A DNA stretch of 64,000 nucleotides from Alteromonas sp. KUL42 (GTDB lineage Bacteria > Pseudomonadota > Gammaproteobacteria > Enterobacterales > Alteromonadaceae). A program made the translations under genes and the position numbers. How positions within the stretch are numbered: the first letter of the stretch is position 1; each line of letters opens with the position of its first letter. The DNA lies in NCBI RefSeq assembly GCF_006538325.1, contig NZ_BJKK01000018.1, positions 17,190 to 81,189 on the forward strand. Direction: 5' to 3'. This document shows, piece by piece, positions 38,962 to 48,492 of the stretch. The notes below the pieces were generated by a model that saw only the letters and a program-made list of their open reading frames with translations, ran no database searches and had not been told where the DNA came from.

Positions 38962-39852
38962 TCACTGCGCAGATAGATCACCAATGTGTTCCCAATTGTG
39001 CCAAACTGGGGTAAGTTTGCTGCTAATTCCTAAGTTTTTACCTAATTCTGTCCAGCGCGATGGAAAATGAAAATCCGATCCTGCTGACGCTAGCAAGTTA
39101 TGAGTTTGTGCAATCTCGTTGATAAGTTCCTGCTTGGTTTTATTAATTCCTGGAAAGGCGGTTTCAATGGCGTTTCCACCCGCTTGTTCAAAAGTTGCCA
39201 CCAAGCGTCTTAGCCATTTTGCTGTCATATCATAATGCGCAGGATGTGCCAGTACGGCTTGTCCACCCGCCTCTTGGATCCACATTATCGCCGTTTCAAT
39301 GGCAGGCCACTGTGCCTTTACTGCTGCACGCTTCCCTTTGCCCAAGTACTTTTTGAATGCCGCTTCCATCGATGGCACACCGTAGTTGTTCACTAACACA
39401 CGAGCAAAATGCGCTCGGGTTACTTGCCCTACGCCAGCGAGCGCTTTAGCGCGAGGAAGCACACCCTCAAAACCACACTTCTCAAGTTTTTCAGCAATAA
39501 GGTGGGCGCGTTCTTCCCTCACTGCGGCCTGCTCTGCCAATCGCTTCAAAAATATTGGACAGTGCCTATTGACGTTTAGGCCGACAATATGAATATCAAA
39601 GCTGTGCCAAAGTGTAGAGATTTCCACACCATCAATTATGGTCATCGCGCGCTTTTGCTTTGCTTGAACGCCATGGGCTTCGTCTAACCCAGCGACGGTA
39701 TCGTGGTCAGTAATAGCGAGCACATCCACCTGCATTGTGTGTGCTCTTAGGACTAATTCTTCCGGGGTTAAGTGCCCGTCAGAAAATTTTGTATGGCTAT
39801 GTAGATCTATTTTCAATGTCTTATGCAAATTTAAGGTTGACAGAAAAGGCAA
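38962..39852 (-). CDS. rnm: PHP-domain phosphoesterase RNase AM (YciV)
   Basis: About 296 residues with the PHP metal motifs IDLHSHTKFSDG, LAITDHDTVAGL, DGVEIS, AVLAHPAHY and GSDFHFPS. The family removes 3',5'-bisphosphate ends and trims rRNA 5' ends. In gammaproteobacteria it is often beside the trp operon, as here, where it diverges from trpL. The frame starts at TTG 39852; a shorter start within the next 13 codons (TTG) is possible, and the first certain motif is at residue 15. All histidines look intact. Confidence 0.9.
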   Translation of the reverse strand: MPFLSTLNLHKTLKIDLHSHTKFSDGHLTPEELVLRAHTMQVDVLAITDHDTVAGLDEAHGVQAKQKRAMTIIDGVEISTLWHSFDIHIVGLNVNRHCPIFLKRLAEQAAVREERAHLIAEKLEKCGFEGVLPRAKALAGVGQVTRAHFARVLVNNYGVPSMEAAFKKYLGKGKRAAVKAQWPAIETAIMWIQEAGGQAVLAHPAHYDMTAKWLRRLVATFEQAGGNAIETAFPGINKTKQELINEIAQTHNLLASAGSDFHFPSRWTELGKNLGISSKLTPVWHNWEHIGDLSAQ

Positions 39853-39853
39853 A

Positions 39854-39883
39854 TTGTTTTCTTCTATAGGGACAAAGTATACG
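39854..39883 (+). promoter_or_regulatory. Possible trp operon promoter
   Basis: TTGTTT (39854-39859), 18 bp, TATACG (39878-39883), about 50 bp before trpL. A perfect 7 bp inverted repeat ACTTCAA/TTGAAGT (39892-39911) follows and could be an operator or leader hairpin. No E. coli-like TrpR operator was seen. Confidence 0.35.
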
Positions 39884-39933
39884 TATTAACGACTTCAAAT
39901 CCTATTGAAGTTTAGAAAAACAACGAGTAATTC

Positions 39934-39999
39934 ATGCACACAAACAATATTTTTACAGCAATGACAGTTGCAGCGTGGTGGTGGCACTCCCTAGATTAA
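39934..39999 (+). CDS. trpL: trp operon leader peptide with three consecutive Trp codons
   Basis: A 21-residue leader, MHTNNIFTAMTVAAWWWHSL then D and TAA. Three adjacent TGG codons at positions 15-17 are the classical tryptophan sensor: when charged Trp-tRNA is scarce the ribosome stalls there. GAG precedes the ATG. It lies between the promoter region and an attenuator hairpin 38 bp after its stop. Confidence 0.93.
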   Translation: MHTNNIFTAMTVAAWWWHSLD

Positions 40000-40066
40000 C
40001 GGGCGGTGTGCACAGTAGTGCGTGAATGAAAACACATAAAGGCCCGTTTATACGGGCCTTTTTTTT
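39998..40066 (+). terminator. trp attenuator with competing antiterminator
   Basis: The terminator is AAAGGCCCGT (40038-40047) / ACGGGCCTTT (40052-40061) with T's to 40066. An upstream segment AACGGGC (39998-40004), overlapping the trpL stop, is complementary to GCCCGTT (40042-40048), giving the expected alternative 2:3 pairing when the ribosome stalls at the Trp codons. Confidence 0.9.
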
Positions 40067-40094
40067 ATCTTTTTGCAAGTGGAGAGTAGCAAAA

Positions 40095-41741
40095 ATGAGT
40101 TTAGCGGAACTGGGGACCTCCCCGGGCAAAGTAGAAACAATAGAGCGAGTTGGGCACTATGTTGATGATCCACTCGCCGCCTTTGCCCACCTGTGTAATA
40201 ACACACATAATGCGCTGCTTCTTGAGTCAGCCGAAATTGACTCGAAGGACGATCTTCAAAGCCTATTAATGGTAGACGCTGCGTTGCGCATGGAGTGCAG
40301 AGGTGATCGCGTAGATATTCAGGCATTAACTGGCAATGGCTCATCTGTTCTAGAACTGTTTAGAACCCACTGCCCTGAAGGACTAAATATCACGGCAGCT
40401 AATGAAACCTCGGTGACCTTGCTTTGTGAGCAAGCCAGTGGCGAACTTGATGAAGACAGCCGTTTAAAGGCTGCAAGCGTGATGGATGCGCTGCGTATTG
40501 TGGTTAATAAAATCACCCCTATTCGCAATCATCCCCATGCCGTGTTCTTAGGCGGGGTATTTGCCTACGATATGCTGGCCGGCTTTGAAAAGCTTCCCGA
40601 CGTAGTAGAAGGTCAAAATGATTGCCCTGATTTTGTTTTCTATCTTGCTGAAACATTGATTACCGTTGACCACCAAACACGCGAGACCCAGCTTATTGGC
40701 AGTGTATTTAGCGGCGACAATGTAGCACAAAACTATTTTGCAGTGGCACAACGCTTGGAGAGCATCCATCAACAACTCCACGACATGCCAAGTACACCAG
40801 AGCTAACAACACAGAACGCTAATACAAACGCAAATCAAAACGGACAGACACTAAAAAGTATCGACGTCAGTGTGGACGTAGACGATGAGACCTACTGCAA
40901 TCACGTCATTGACTTGAAACAACACATCTTAGCCGGCGATATTTTTCAAGTAGTACCGTCGCGGACATTTTCTCTCCCCTGTCCGTCACCACTGCTTGCC
41001 TATGCCAAGTTAAAAGAATCAAACCCCAGTCCGTATATGTTTTACATGCAAGACGCCGAATTTAGTATCTTTGGCGCTTCTCCAGAATCAGCACTTAAAT
41101 ACGATAGCGAAAGTAACCAAGTTGAGATTTACCCGATTGCAGGAACGCGCCCTCGTGGTAAACGTGCTGACGGTACTATTGATAGAGATTTGGACAGTCG
41201 TATAGAGCTTGATTTACGCGAAGACACCAAAGAAAAATCAGAGCATATTATGTTGGTTGATTTAGCGCGCAACGATGTGGCTAAAGTAAGTCGTCCCGGT
41301 ACTCGCTATGTGAAAGACTTACTCAAAGTGGATCGCTACTCTCACGTAATGCATTTGGTTTCGCGTGTCGTTGGGCAGCTTCGCGACGATTTAGACGCAC
41401 TTCATGCCTATCAAGCCTGCATGAACATGGGTACACTGGTGGGGGCGCCAAAGGTGAGCGCAGCAACTCTGATTCGCGAAGTAGAGCAGAAGCGCCGAGG
41501 TAGCTATGGTGGCGCTGTAGGTTACTTAAATGGTCAGGGTGATATGGATACATGTATAGTCATTCGCTCAGCATTTGTTAAAAATGGTACTGCACACATA
41601 CAAGCCGGTGCAGGCGTAGTTTATGACTCTATACCGCAATCGGAAGCAGACGAAACCCGCGCAAAAGCACAAGCCGTTATTGGCGCAGTTAAAGCCGCAC
41701 TTACCGAAGAGTTTTCGTTAAAAGAAGAGGGCAACGCATGA
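40095..41741 (+). CDS. trpE: Anthranilate synthase component I
   Basis: 548 residues, chorismate-utilising enzyme making anthranilate with TrpG ammonia. The N-terminal regulatory domain has the LLLESAEIDSKDDLQSLLM stretch, where the family's Trp-feedback LLESxxxxS motif is kept. The catalytic half has PSPYMFYMQDAEFSIFGASP, IAGTRPRGKRADG, LVDLARNDVAKVSRPG and GAPKVSAATLIREVE. The frame extends upstream to 40026 through the attenuator; ATG 40095 behind GGAGAG is the real start. It overlaps trpG by 4 bp (ATGA). One GGACAGACAC copy sits at 40842 (NGQTL), in a poorly conserved linker. Confidence 0.97.
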   Translation: MSLAELGTSPGKVETIERVGHYVDDPLAAFAHLCNNTHNALLLESAEIDSKDDLQSLLMVDAALRMECRGDRVDIQALTGNGSSVLELFRTHCPEGLNITAANETSVTLLCEQASGELDEDSRLKAASVMDALRIVVNKITPIRNHPHAVFLGGVFAYDMLAGFEKLPDVVEGQNDCPDFVFYLAETLITVDHQTRETQLIGSVFSGDNVAQNYFAVAQRLESIHQQLHDMPSTPELTTQNANTNANQNGQTLKSIDVSVDVDDETYCNHVIDLKQHILAGDIFQVVPSRTFSLPCPSPLLAYAKLKESNPSPYMFYMQDAEFSIFGASPESALKYDSESNQVEIYPIAGTRPRGKRADGTIDRDLDSRIELDLREDTKEKSEHIMLVDLARNDVAKVSRPGTRYVKDLLKVDRYSHVMHLVSRVVGQLRDDLDALHAYQACMNMGTLVGAPKVSAATLIREVEQKRRGSYGGAVGYLNGQGDMDTCIVIRSAFVKNGTAHIQAGAGVVYDSIPQSEADETRAKAQAVIGAVKAALTEEFSLKEEGNA

Positions 41742-42370
41742 ACCAACAAACTACAACCCTCTTTTTATTAGATAACGTAGACTCATTTACATACAACTTG
41801 GTAGATGAGTTACGTACACTGGATTTAGACATTAAAGTTTATCGAAACACAGTTTCCGCCCATATGTTATTTGAAAAAATGCAGGAACAAGCGCAAAAAG
41901 GCCCCGTATTGCTAATGTTATCACCGGGACCGGGTGCACCGAGTGAGGCGGGTTGCATGCCAGCTTTACTTGAAAAAGTACGGGGGATTTTCCCTGTTAT
42001 CGGTATCTGCTTAGGTCATCAAGCCATTGTGGAGCATTATGGTGGAACCGTTGGGCGAGCCTCTCAGGTCATGCATGGTAAATCATCAGCAATAACGCAT
42101 TCTGAGAGTGCGATGTTTGAAGGTTTACCCCAGCCATTTCATGTTGCCCGCTACCATTCCCTTGTCGCCCATGAATTATCAAGCGACCTCGCTGTTTGCG
42201 CCTCGACAATAAACGATGATGGTAGCGAGGCAGTAATGGCGGTATATAACGACAAAGACCGCATGCTTGGCTTTCAATTCCACCCGGAATCTATATTAAC
42301 CGCCCAAGGCAGTTTGCTATTAAAGCAAAGTATTGATTATTTAACGTTACAGGGAGCAAACCATGCTTAA
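41738..42370 (+). CDS. trpG: Anthranilate synthase component II, glutamine amidotransferase
   Basis: 210 residues of class I glutamine amidotransferase: LLDNVDSFTYNLVDELR at the N-terminus, oxyanion LSPGPGAPSEAG, nucleophile Cys in GICLGHQAI (about 88) and the His-Glu pair in QFHPESIL (about 182). It hydrolyses glutamine to supply ammonia to TrpE. It is a separate gene, not fused to trpD as in E. coli. It overlaps trpE by 4 bp and trpD by 8 bp, so stoichiometric coupled translation is likely. Confidence 0.96.
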   Translation: MNQQTTTLFLLDNVDSFTYNLVDELRTLDLDIKVYRNTVSAHMLFEKMQEQAQKGPVLLMLSPGPGAPSEAGCMPALLEKVRGIFPVIGICLGHQAIVEHYGGTVGRASQVMHGKSSAITHSESAMFEGLPQPFHVARYHSLVAHELSSDLAVCASTINDDGSEAVMAVYNDKDRMLGFQFHPESILTAQGSLLLKQSIDYLTLQGANHA

Positions 42371-43394
42371 TGCAGGCCCTTTACTAGAACAACTTATGTT
42401 ACAAGAATCGCTATCTCAAACCGAAGCGTATAGCTTGTTTAACAGCATAATGCACGGTGAACAAAGCGAGGTAGTTATTGCTGCTGTGCTTACTGCATTA
42501 AAAATTAAAAACGAATCCCCCAGTGAAATTGCGGGCGCTGCAAGTGCCATGGTTGCCAATGCCCTGCCGTTCCCTACCCCAAACTACGAGTTTGCCGATA
42601 TTGTCGGTACCGGTGGCGATGGCCATAACACCATTAATATATCAAGTGCAGCAGGTGTGGTAGCGGCTGCGTGTGGTGTAAAAGTCGCAAAGCATGGTAA
42701 TCGCAGTGTGTCGAGTAAATCAGGCTCCGCTGACTTGTTTCGTCAATTTGGGTTGAATTTGGAAGTCAGCCCACAAGGAGCACGCCAATGCCTCGATGAA
42801 GCCAACTTCACATTTTTGTTTGCTCCGGTGTATCACGCAGGTATGCGCTATGCCGCTCCGGTTCGCGCCGCGCTTAAAACAAGAACGCTGTTTAACATAT
42901 TGGGGCCGCTGGCTAACCCTGCAAGCCCCACTCATGGCGTTTTTGGCGTATACTCACCAGCGTTATTAGAATCTTATGCCAAAACATTGATGCTGCTTGG
43001 CCAACATCGCGCCATGATTGTTCATGGGGACGGTTTAGACGAACTTGCTCTGCATGGTGAATCAACCATTTTAGATCTAGAGCACGGTGATATCCGTACT
43101 CTCACAGTGACATCTAAAGATTTTGGATTACCACACTTTCCATTGTCAGCCATTGAAGGTGGCGAACCTGAAGAAAACAAAAAGTTTGTTGAAGCTGCAC
43201 TAAACGGTGAAGGCAAAGAAGCTCACAGAGCAGCTATTGCAATGAACTGTGCTGCACTATTAAAAGTGACTGGGCATGCCAGCACTTTTAAAGAGGGTGC
43301 AGAAATGGCAATGAATGCGATGGCAGAAGGCTTACCAATGCAAGTGTTAAACAAGGTGGCAAACATCTCGCAAAAGGAAACAACGCATGGCTAA
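42363..43394 (+). CDS. trpD: Anthranilate phosphoribosyltransferase
   Basis: 343 residues, normal length. It attaches phosphoribosyl from PRPP to anthranilate. Motifs are DIVGTGGDGHNTINISSAAG (about 79-98), KHGNRSVSSKSGSADL (PRPP binding, about 109-124), and FNILGPLANPASPTHGVFGV in the middle, VHGDGLDEL following. The frame begins at ATG 42363 within trpG and ends 8 bp into trpCF. All motifs intact. Confidence 0.96.
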   Translation: MLNAGPLLEQLMLQESLSQTEAYSLFNSIMHGEQSEVVIAAVLTALKIKNESPSEIAGAASAMVANALPFPTPNYEFADIVGTGGDGHNTINISSAAGVVAAACGVKVAKHGNRSVSSKSGSADLFRQFGLNLEVSPQGARQCLDEANFTFLFAPVYHAGMRYAAPVRAALKTRTLFNILGPLANPASPTHGVFGVYSPALLESYAKTLMLLGQHRAMIVHGDGLDELALHGESTILDLEHGDIRTLTVTSKDFGLPHFPLSAIEGGEPEENKKFVEAALNGEGKEAHRAAIAMNCAALLKVTGHASTFKEGAEMAMNAMAEGLPMQVLNKVANISQKETTHG

Positions 43395-44784
43395 TGTACT
43401 AGAAAAAATTGTTGCCGATAAGCGTGAAGAAGTCGCTGCAAGAAAAGCAGCTTTCCCCCTCGATTCATTTAAAGAAAATTTATCACCATCGGGTAAAAGT
43501 TTATTTGCGGCGCTCAATGAGCCTAATGCTGGATTTATTTTTGAGTGTAAAAAGGCCTCTCCATCGAAAGGGTTAATTAGAGAGCACTTCGATTTAGATG
43601 AAATTCTGGCTGCATACACACCATACGCCGCAGGCATTTCTGTATTAACCGATGAGAAGTACTTTCAAGGTAAATTTGAGTACTTGGCTTATGTTACAGA
43701 GCGAGTAGCGCAACCCGTATTAAACAAAGACTTCTTTGTTGATATTTATCAAGTTTACTTAGCCCGTCATTACAATGCGGACGCTGTACTACTGATGTTA
43801 AGTGTATTGAGCGATGACGAGTATCGCGAACTTGCCTGTGTTGCGAACGCCTTATCATTAGACATTTTGACAGAGGTTAGCAATGAAGAGGAGATGGCGA
43901 GAGCCATTGACCTTAAAGCCAACATTATTGGCATTAATAACCGCAACCTACGTGATTTATCCACAGACCTTGCTACAACTGAACGCTTAGTTCCCATGTT
44001 AGACGCTGCTACACACGAGTTTGTGGTGATCTCTGAGTCGGGAATTTACACACATCAAGATGTATTGCGACTAGCACCAGTTGCGCAAGGCTTTCTAGTG
44101 GGTAGCGCACTTATGGCGCAAGCTGATTTACCTCGCGCGGTTAAAACGTTGATAAACGGTGCAGTTAAAGTTTGTGGGCTTACCAATACTCAACAGGCAC
44201 AAATGGCATTTGACGCAGGCGCAAGCTTTGGCGGATTAATTTTCGCAGAAAAATCGCCTCGTTGTGTATCAAAAGACACGGCCTTATCGATTACACAAAA
44301 TGTCGACGGTGCTTTTGTCGGCGTGTTTGTTAACCACACTATTGATGAGGTGGCATCGCTAGCACAAGAGTTAGGCCTTTTTGCTGTACAGTTACACGGT
44401 GACGAGGATGAAAACTACATTTCAGCGCTGGCGCAAAAACTTCCTCCACACTGTGAAATATGGGTTGCTGTGTGTGTACAAAAGCAAACCCCTACCGAAG
44501 TGGACAGACACTTAAGCAACGTAAACGTTAGCCGCGTATTACTCGACTGTAAAGTGGGCGATCAAAAAGGCGGCACGGGAGTGTCTTTTGATTGGGAGCT
44601 TATCAAGCCACTCAAAAATAAAGATAAGTTAGTACTTGCTGGCGGCATAAACCCAGACAATATAAGCAATGCTATTAAATCAGGCTGTGGCCTGATAGAT
44701 ATAAATTCAGGCGTGGAAACAGCTCCTGGTATAAAGTCGGCGGAATTGTTGTCGGCTTTATTTGCTGTTTGCCGTCGATACTAA
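43387..44784 (+). CDS. trpCF: Bifunctional indole-3-glycerol phosphate synthase / phosphoribosylanthranilate isomerase
   Basis: 465 residues with two TIM barrels. TrpC (about 1-255) has [19 protein letters not shown] with the catalytic Lys pair region, [31 protein letters not shown] and [13 protein letters not shown]. TrpF (about 258-465) has [19 protein letters not shown] with catalytic Cys, [20 protein letters not shown] and [10 protein letters not shown]. The fusion is as in enterobacteria. It starts 8 bp inside trpD. A GGACAGACAC copy is at 44502-44511 (VDRHLSN) on a TrpF surface helix by inference. Confidence 0.96.
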   Translation: MANVLEKIVADKREEVAARKAAFPLDSFKENLSPSGKSLFAALNEPNAGFIFECKKASPSKGLIREHFDLDEILAAYTPYAAGISVLTDEKYFQGKFEYLAYVTERVAQPVLNKDFFVDIYQVYLARHYNADAVLLMLSVLSDDEYRELACVANALSLDILTEVSNEEEMARAIDLKANIIGINNRNLRDLSTDLATTERLVPMLDAATHEFVVISESGIYTHQDVLRLAPVAQGFLVGSALMAQADLPRAVKTLINGAVKVCGLTNTQQAQMAFDAGASFGGLIFAEKSPRCVSKDTALSITQNVDGAFVGVFVNHTIDEVASLAQELGLFAVQLHGDEDENYISALAQKLPPHCEIWVAVCVQKQTPTEVDRHLSNVNVSRVLLDCKVGDQKGGTGVSFDWELIKPLKNKDKLVLAGGINPDNISNAIKSGCGLIDINSGVETAPGIKSAELLSALFAVCRRY

Positions 44785-44806
44785 TGTTAAGAAAACAGGA
44801 CAACGT

Positions 44807-45988
44807 ATGAACCAATTAGAGACAAAATTTGGCGAATTTGGTGGCATGTACGTGCCCGAATTGCTCATTCCCGCGTTAGATCAGCTGGAAAAAGCGTTTT
44901 TGGATGCCAAAGAAGATCCAAGCTTCAATGAAGAATTTCTATCGCTGCTAAAAGATTATGCCGGTCGCCCGACATCAATGACGTTAACGCGCAATCTAGT
45001 TAGTAACCCTAAAGTAAAGCTATACCTTAAGCGCGAAGACCTGCTGCATGGTGGTGCGCACAAGACAAACCAAGTACTCGGACAGGCACTACTTACCAAG
45101 CGCATGGGCAAAACCGAAGTTATTGCTGAAACGGGTGCTGGTCAACACGGTGTAGCGACTGCGCTAGCGTGCGCACTACTTGGATTAAAAGCGCGCATTT
45201 ATATGGGTGCAAAAGACGTGGAACGTCAAGCCCCGAATGTTTTCCGTATGAAACTGATGGGCGCAGAAGTTATTCCCGTCAATGCTGGGTCAGGCACATT
45301 AAAAGATGCCGTAAACGAGGCAATGCGCGATTGGTCTGCTAACTATGACAAAGCGCATTATTTATTGGGTACCGCTGCCGGTCCTCACCCTTTCCCTACC
45401 ATAGTTCGTGAATATCACCGCATGATAGGTGAAGAGACACGTGCTCAAATTATGGAAAAAGAAGGCCGACTACCTGATGCCGTCGTGGCCTGTGTTGGCG
45501 GAGGTTCAAATGCCATTGGAATGTTTGCCGACTTTATTGACGAGCCATCAGTTCGCTTAGTGGGTGTAGAGCCAGCGGGTAAAGGCGTGCACACCAAAGA
45601 ACACGGCGCCACTATAGTTACCGGTACAAAAGGCATTCTACACGGTGCGTATACGTTTATCATGCAAGATAAAGAAGGACAAATTGAGGAGAGTTACTCG
45701 GTTTCTGCTGGACTCGACTACCCTGCTGTAGGACCTCAACACGCCTATTTGCACGATATTGGTCGCGCAGAATACGTTGCCGTTACCGATGACGAAGCGC
45801 TAAATGCCTTCCAATTACTCGCGAGAAAAGAAGGGATTATTCCTGCGTTAGAATCCTCTCATGCTCTTGCTCACGCACTGAATATGGCGGATGAAGCAGA
45901 AGAAGAAACTATCATTGTTGTGAATTTGTCTGGGCGCGGTGACAAAGACTTAGCGCATGTAACCAAAATTTTGGGAGATAAGCTGTAA
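44807..45988 (+). CDS. trpB: Tryptophan synthase beta chain
   Basis: 393 residues, PLP enzyme joining indole and serine. Motifs: [20 protein letters not shown], the PLP-lysine in [20 protein letters not shown] (about 82-101), [35 protein letters not shown] and the C-terminal [11 protein letters not shown]. The frame opens at 44762 inside trpCF, but ATG 44807 with AGGA upstream is right by family alignment. It overlaps trpA by one base (TAATG). It works with TrpA as a channelled complex. Confidence 0.97.
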   Translation: MNQLETKFGEFGGMYVPELLIPALDQLEKAFLDAKEDPSFNEEFLSLLKDYAGRPTSMTLTRNLVSNPKVKLYLKREDLLHGGAHKTNQVLGQALLTKRMGKTEVIAETGAGQHGVATALACALLGLKARIYMGAKDVERQAPNVFRMKLMGAEVIPVNAGSGTLKDAVNEAMRDWSANYDKAHYLLGTAAGPHPFPTIVREYHRMIGEETRAQIMEKEGRLPDAVVACVGGGSNAIGMFADFIDEPSVRLVGVEPAGKGVHTKEHGATIVTGTKGILHGAYTFIMQDKEGQIEESYSVSAGLDYPAVGPQHAYLHDIGRAEYVAVTDDEALNAFQLLARKEGIIPALESSHALAHALNMADEAEEETIIVVNLSGRGDKDLAHVTKILGDKL

Positions 45989-46797
45989 TGGATAGATACG
46001 CAAAAATGTTCTCGCGACTTGACGCAGAAAATCAAGGCGCTTTTGTTCCTTTTGTGATGGTAGGAGACCCTGATTTAGCGCAATCCGAAGCCATCATATG
46101 CCAACTTATCGAAAGCGGTGCAGATGCCCTTGAGCTAGGTATACCTTACTCTGACCCTATCGCTGACGGCCCAACCATCCAAGCGGCCAGTATTCGTGCG
46201 CTTGGCAACAAAGCAACGGTAGCAGACTGCATGGCGGTTATCGCTCGTGTTCGTGCAAAATATCCTGATATTCCGATTGGCTTGCTCTTATACAGCAACC
46301 TAGTTATGGCAAGAGGCATTGAGACGTTTTACGAACAAGCTCAAAATGCTGGTGTAGACTCTATCTTAGTTGCCGATGTGCCTATCCGCGAAGCGGCGCC
46401 TTTTCAAAAGGCGGCAGATGCAACTGGTATTTCCCAAATACTTATTGCACCGCCAAATGCAACAGAAGAAACCATGCAGAAAATAGGTGAATACTCTAAA
46501 GGTTACACGTATTTACTGGGGCGTGCGGGCGTAACAGGCGCCGAAACCGCTGCAAATATCCCTGCTTCGGAACTTATCGCTCGGTTAAATAAACACAATG
46601 CTGCGCCAGCGTTACTCGGTTTCGGTATATCTACACCAGAGCAAGTAAAGTCGGCAATTGACGCTGGCGCCGCGGGCGCTATCTCAGGCTCGGCAACAGT
46701 GAATATTATCGCAGCTCACCTTGGCGATAGTGAGAAAATGCTAAGCGAGCTTGGCAAATTTGTAGCGTCAATGAAATCTGCCACGACAAAGGGATAA
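45988..46797 (+). CDS. trpA: Tryptophan synthase alpha chain
   Basis: 269 residues, normal length, cleaves indole-glycerol phosphate. Motifs: [11 protein letters not shown], catalytic Glu in [20 protein letters not shown], Asp in [30 protein letters not shown] and the phosphate loop GFGISTPEQ with GAISGSATV. Its ATG overlaps the trpB stop. It is the last biosynthetic gene of the trp operon, followed after 5 bp by yciI. Confidence 0.97.
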   Translation: MDRYAKMFSRLDAENQGAFVPFVMVGDPDLAQSEAIICQLIESGADALELGIPYSDPIADGPTIQAASIRALGNKATVADCMAVIARVRAKYPDIPIGLLLYSNLVMARGIETFYEQAQNAGVDSILVADVPIREAAPFQKAADATGISQILIAPPNATEETMQKIGEYSKGYTYLLGRAGVTGAETAANIPASELIARLNKHNAAPALLGFGISTPEQVKSAIDAGAAGAISGSATVNIIAAHLGDSEKMLSELGKFVASMKSATTKG

Positions 46798-46802
46798 TAC
46801 GC

Positions 46803-47102
46803 ATGCTATATATGATTTGCGCCACTGATGTGGCAGACAGTTTAGAAAAACGCCTCGCTGCTCGCCCCGCTCACCTTGCTCGATTGGAGCAATTAAAAGC
46901 CGAAGGTAGATTGATATTGGCAGGCCCTTTTCCTGCAATTGACAGTAATGATCCTGGCCCCGCTGGGTTTACAGGTTCATTAGTGGTTGCTGAGTTTGAG
47001 ACTATTGATGACGCTCAAGCTTGGGCAGATGCAGATCCGTACATTGAAGCGGGTGTTTATGACAGTGTGCTTGTGAAACCGTATAAGAAAGTGCTGCCTT
47101 AA
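46803..47102 (+). CDS. yciI: YciI-like protein
   Basis: 99 residues of the YCII family: start [20 protein letters not shown], central [20 protein letters not shown] and [20 protein letters not shown], end [19 protein letters not shown]. The family has a ferredoxin-like fold with a conserved His/Asp pair that suggests an enzyme, but its activity in most bacteria is unknown. It follows trpA by 5 bp and precedes the operon terminator, so it is cotranscribed with trp genes. Confidence 0.93.
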   Translation: MLYMICATDVADSLEKRLAARPAHLARLEQLKAEGRLILAGPFPAIDSNDPGPAGFTGSLVVAEFETIDDAQAWADADPYIEAGVYDSVLVKPYKKVLP

Positions 47103-47130
47103 ACACTTTGTTTTATTTGGTCATTTGATA

Positions 47131-47160
47131 AAGCCCAGTGCATTGCGTACTGGGCTTTTT
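47131..47160 (+). terminator. Terminator of the trp-yciI operon
   Basis: AAGCCCAGT / ACTGGGCTT, a 9 bp perfect stem with a 9 nt loop followed by T's, 28 bp after the yciI stop. Confidence 0.9.
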
Positions 47161-47169
47161 ACGTTTAAA

Positions 47170-47367
47170 AGGCCTAAAGAGGACAAAGGCCTAAAGAGGA
47201 CAGACACTTACTTTTTGTGCTCAAGAAATGGTAAAAATGTGAATAGAAAAGTGGACAGACACTCGGTTTCAGCTCAAATACTCTGCAAGCCATATTCAAC
47301 CCTCAAATATGAGTGCCTGTCCAATTTCATACTTTCATGTCACCGGCCGAAATCAAAGTGTCTGTCC
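47170..47367. repeat. Decamer cluster with 17 bp tandem duplication
   Basis: GGACAGACAC at 47198-47207 and 47253-47262, then GTGCCTGTCC at 47313-47322 and GTGTCTGTCC at 47358-47367: two left-facing then two right-facing copies. A 17 bp unit beginning AGGCCTAAAGAGGACA is tandemly duplicated at 47170-47203 and runs into the first copy. It fills most of the 444 bp gap 47103-47546; no gene is supported there. Confidence 0.85.
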
Positions 47368-47546
47368 TTTGCATCATTTCTTTGTATCATTTATGTTCAT
47401 CCTAAGTAGAACCCTTCCACATCATCCTAGCCATATGTACACATCACGCTAAGCAAGGTAGACTTAATCAAATTCAGTATTGGTTCATATTGCTAAGTTA
47501 TACTTGCGTGTAGTTTGGCCTAGGTGAGTTTTTATGGTGAGGTTGT

Positions 47547-47816
47547 ATGACATTTTTGCTTCGAGCTGCATTAGTTTTTATTGTGATCACATTTATGGTC
47601 ACCAGCTCAGCCATTGCTCAACAAAACTCAAATAGCGATATCACCAAAAGTGAAGCCGCTGAACGTGCTCGATACGCTGAAAATGGGCGAGTTCTCAAGG
47701 TAGAACAAACCGCACATAAATATCGTGTGAAAGTTCTGAAAAAGTCAGGACGTGTTGTAACAGTGGATGTTGATAAGCACTCAGGTGAAGTAAAAACATC
47801 TAAAGATAGGGATTAA
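47547..47816 (+). CDS. Small exported PepSY-domain protein
   Basis: 89 residues: signal peptide (LRAALVFIVITFMVTSSAIA), then one PepSY domain with the usual pattern SEAAERARYAENGRVLKVEQ and YRVKVLKKSGRVVTVDVDKH. PepSY proteins often sit with two-component systems and may modulate periplasmic proteolysis or the sensor. Here it directly precedes a response regulator (1 bp gap) and a sensor kinase, so a shared operon and a role as sensor accessory are likely. Confidence 0.88.
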   Translation: MTFLLRAALVFIVITFMVTSSAIAQQNSNSDITKSEAAERARYAENGRVLKVEQTAHKYRVKVLKKSGRVVTVDVDKHSGEVKTSKDRD

Positions 47817-47817
47817 T

Positions 47818-48492
47818 ATGCGCATTCTTGTAGCCGAAGATGACAGTAGGCTTCTCACCCAATTAGATAGTTTATTACAGCAAAATGGTTACAGCGTAGA
47901 CTTAGCTGATAATGGTGAGCACGCTCTTTTCCTGATAAAGGAATACAGTTATGACCTCGCCATTGTTGATATTGGTATGCCCAAATTAGATGGTTTCGAG
48001 GTGATAAAAAAGGCACGCCAAGCCGACATATCATGCCCAATACTTATTCTCACTGCGCGAGACAGGTGGCAAGAGAAAGTAGAAGGACTAGACTCAGGTG
48101 CAGACGACTACCTAACCAAACCGTTTCACAATGAGGAGCTCCTTGCGAGAGCAAAAGCATTAATTAGGCGCGCATCAGGACAAGCTAACCCTACTATTCA
48201 GTTTGGCCCAATTTCACTTGATACCGTTACAGAGGAACTTTTGCTAAACGGTACAGCATTAGATTTAACAGCTTATGAGTACAAGGTGATGGAATACCTA
48301 ATGCTAAACCCACAAAAAGTAATTTCGAAAACGGAATTGACAGAACACATTTACGATCAAGATTTTGATTTAGATAGCAACGTTATTGAGGTCTTTGTTG
48401 GTCGATTGCGTAAGAAACTCGACCCCAACGGTGAACTAAAACCCATAGAAACCTTGCGAGGTCGCGGGTATAGGATAAACCGTAATCTATGA
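47818..48492 (+). CDS. OmpR-family response regulator (QseB/PmrA/PhoP-like)
   Basis: 224 residues: receiver domain with acidic EDD (residues 6-8), phospho-Asp in LAIVDIGMPKLDG (about 51) and Lys in YLTKPFHNEE, then a winged helix ending LRKKLDPNGELKPIETLRGR. It follows the PepSY gene and its stop overlaps the kinase start by 4 bp. Targets are unknown; related pairs control envelope modification and cation responses. Its partner kinase is disrupted in this sequence. Confidence 0.94.
   Translation: MRILVAEDDSRLLTQLDSLLQQNGYSVDLADNGEHALFLIKEYSYDLAIVDIGMPKLDGFEVIKKARQADISCPILILTARDRWQEKVEGLDSGADDYLTKPFHNEELLARAKALIRRASGQANPTIQFGPISLDTVTEELLLNGTALDLTAYEYKVMEYLMLNPQKVISKTELTEHIYDQDFDLDSNVIEVFVGRLRKKLDPNGELKPIETLRGRGYRINRNL

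Noticed and set aside
39837..39870. TTGACA...TATAGG as the trp promoter
   Set aside because: The spacing is 22 bp, too long for a sigma70 promoter, and the -35 lies inside the start of rnm; TTGTTT-N18-TATACG fits better but remains weak.
40026..40094. Upstream extension of trpE
   Set aside because: It would translate the attenuator hairpin; the ATG at 40095 has a ribosome site and matches family length.
47125..47409. Open frame of 94 codons after yciI
   Set aside because: It runs through the trp terminator and four decamers; composition follows the repeats, not coding sequence.
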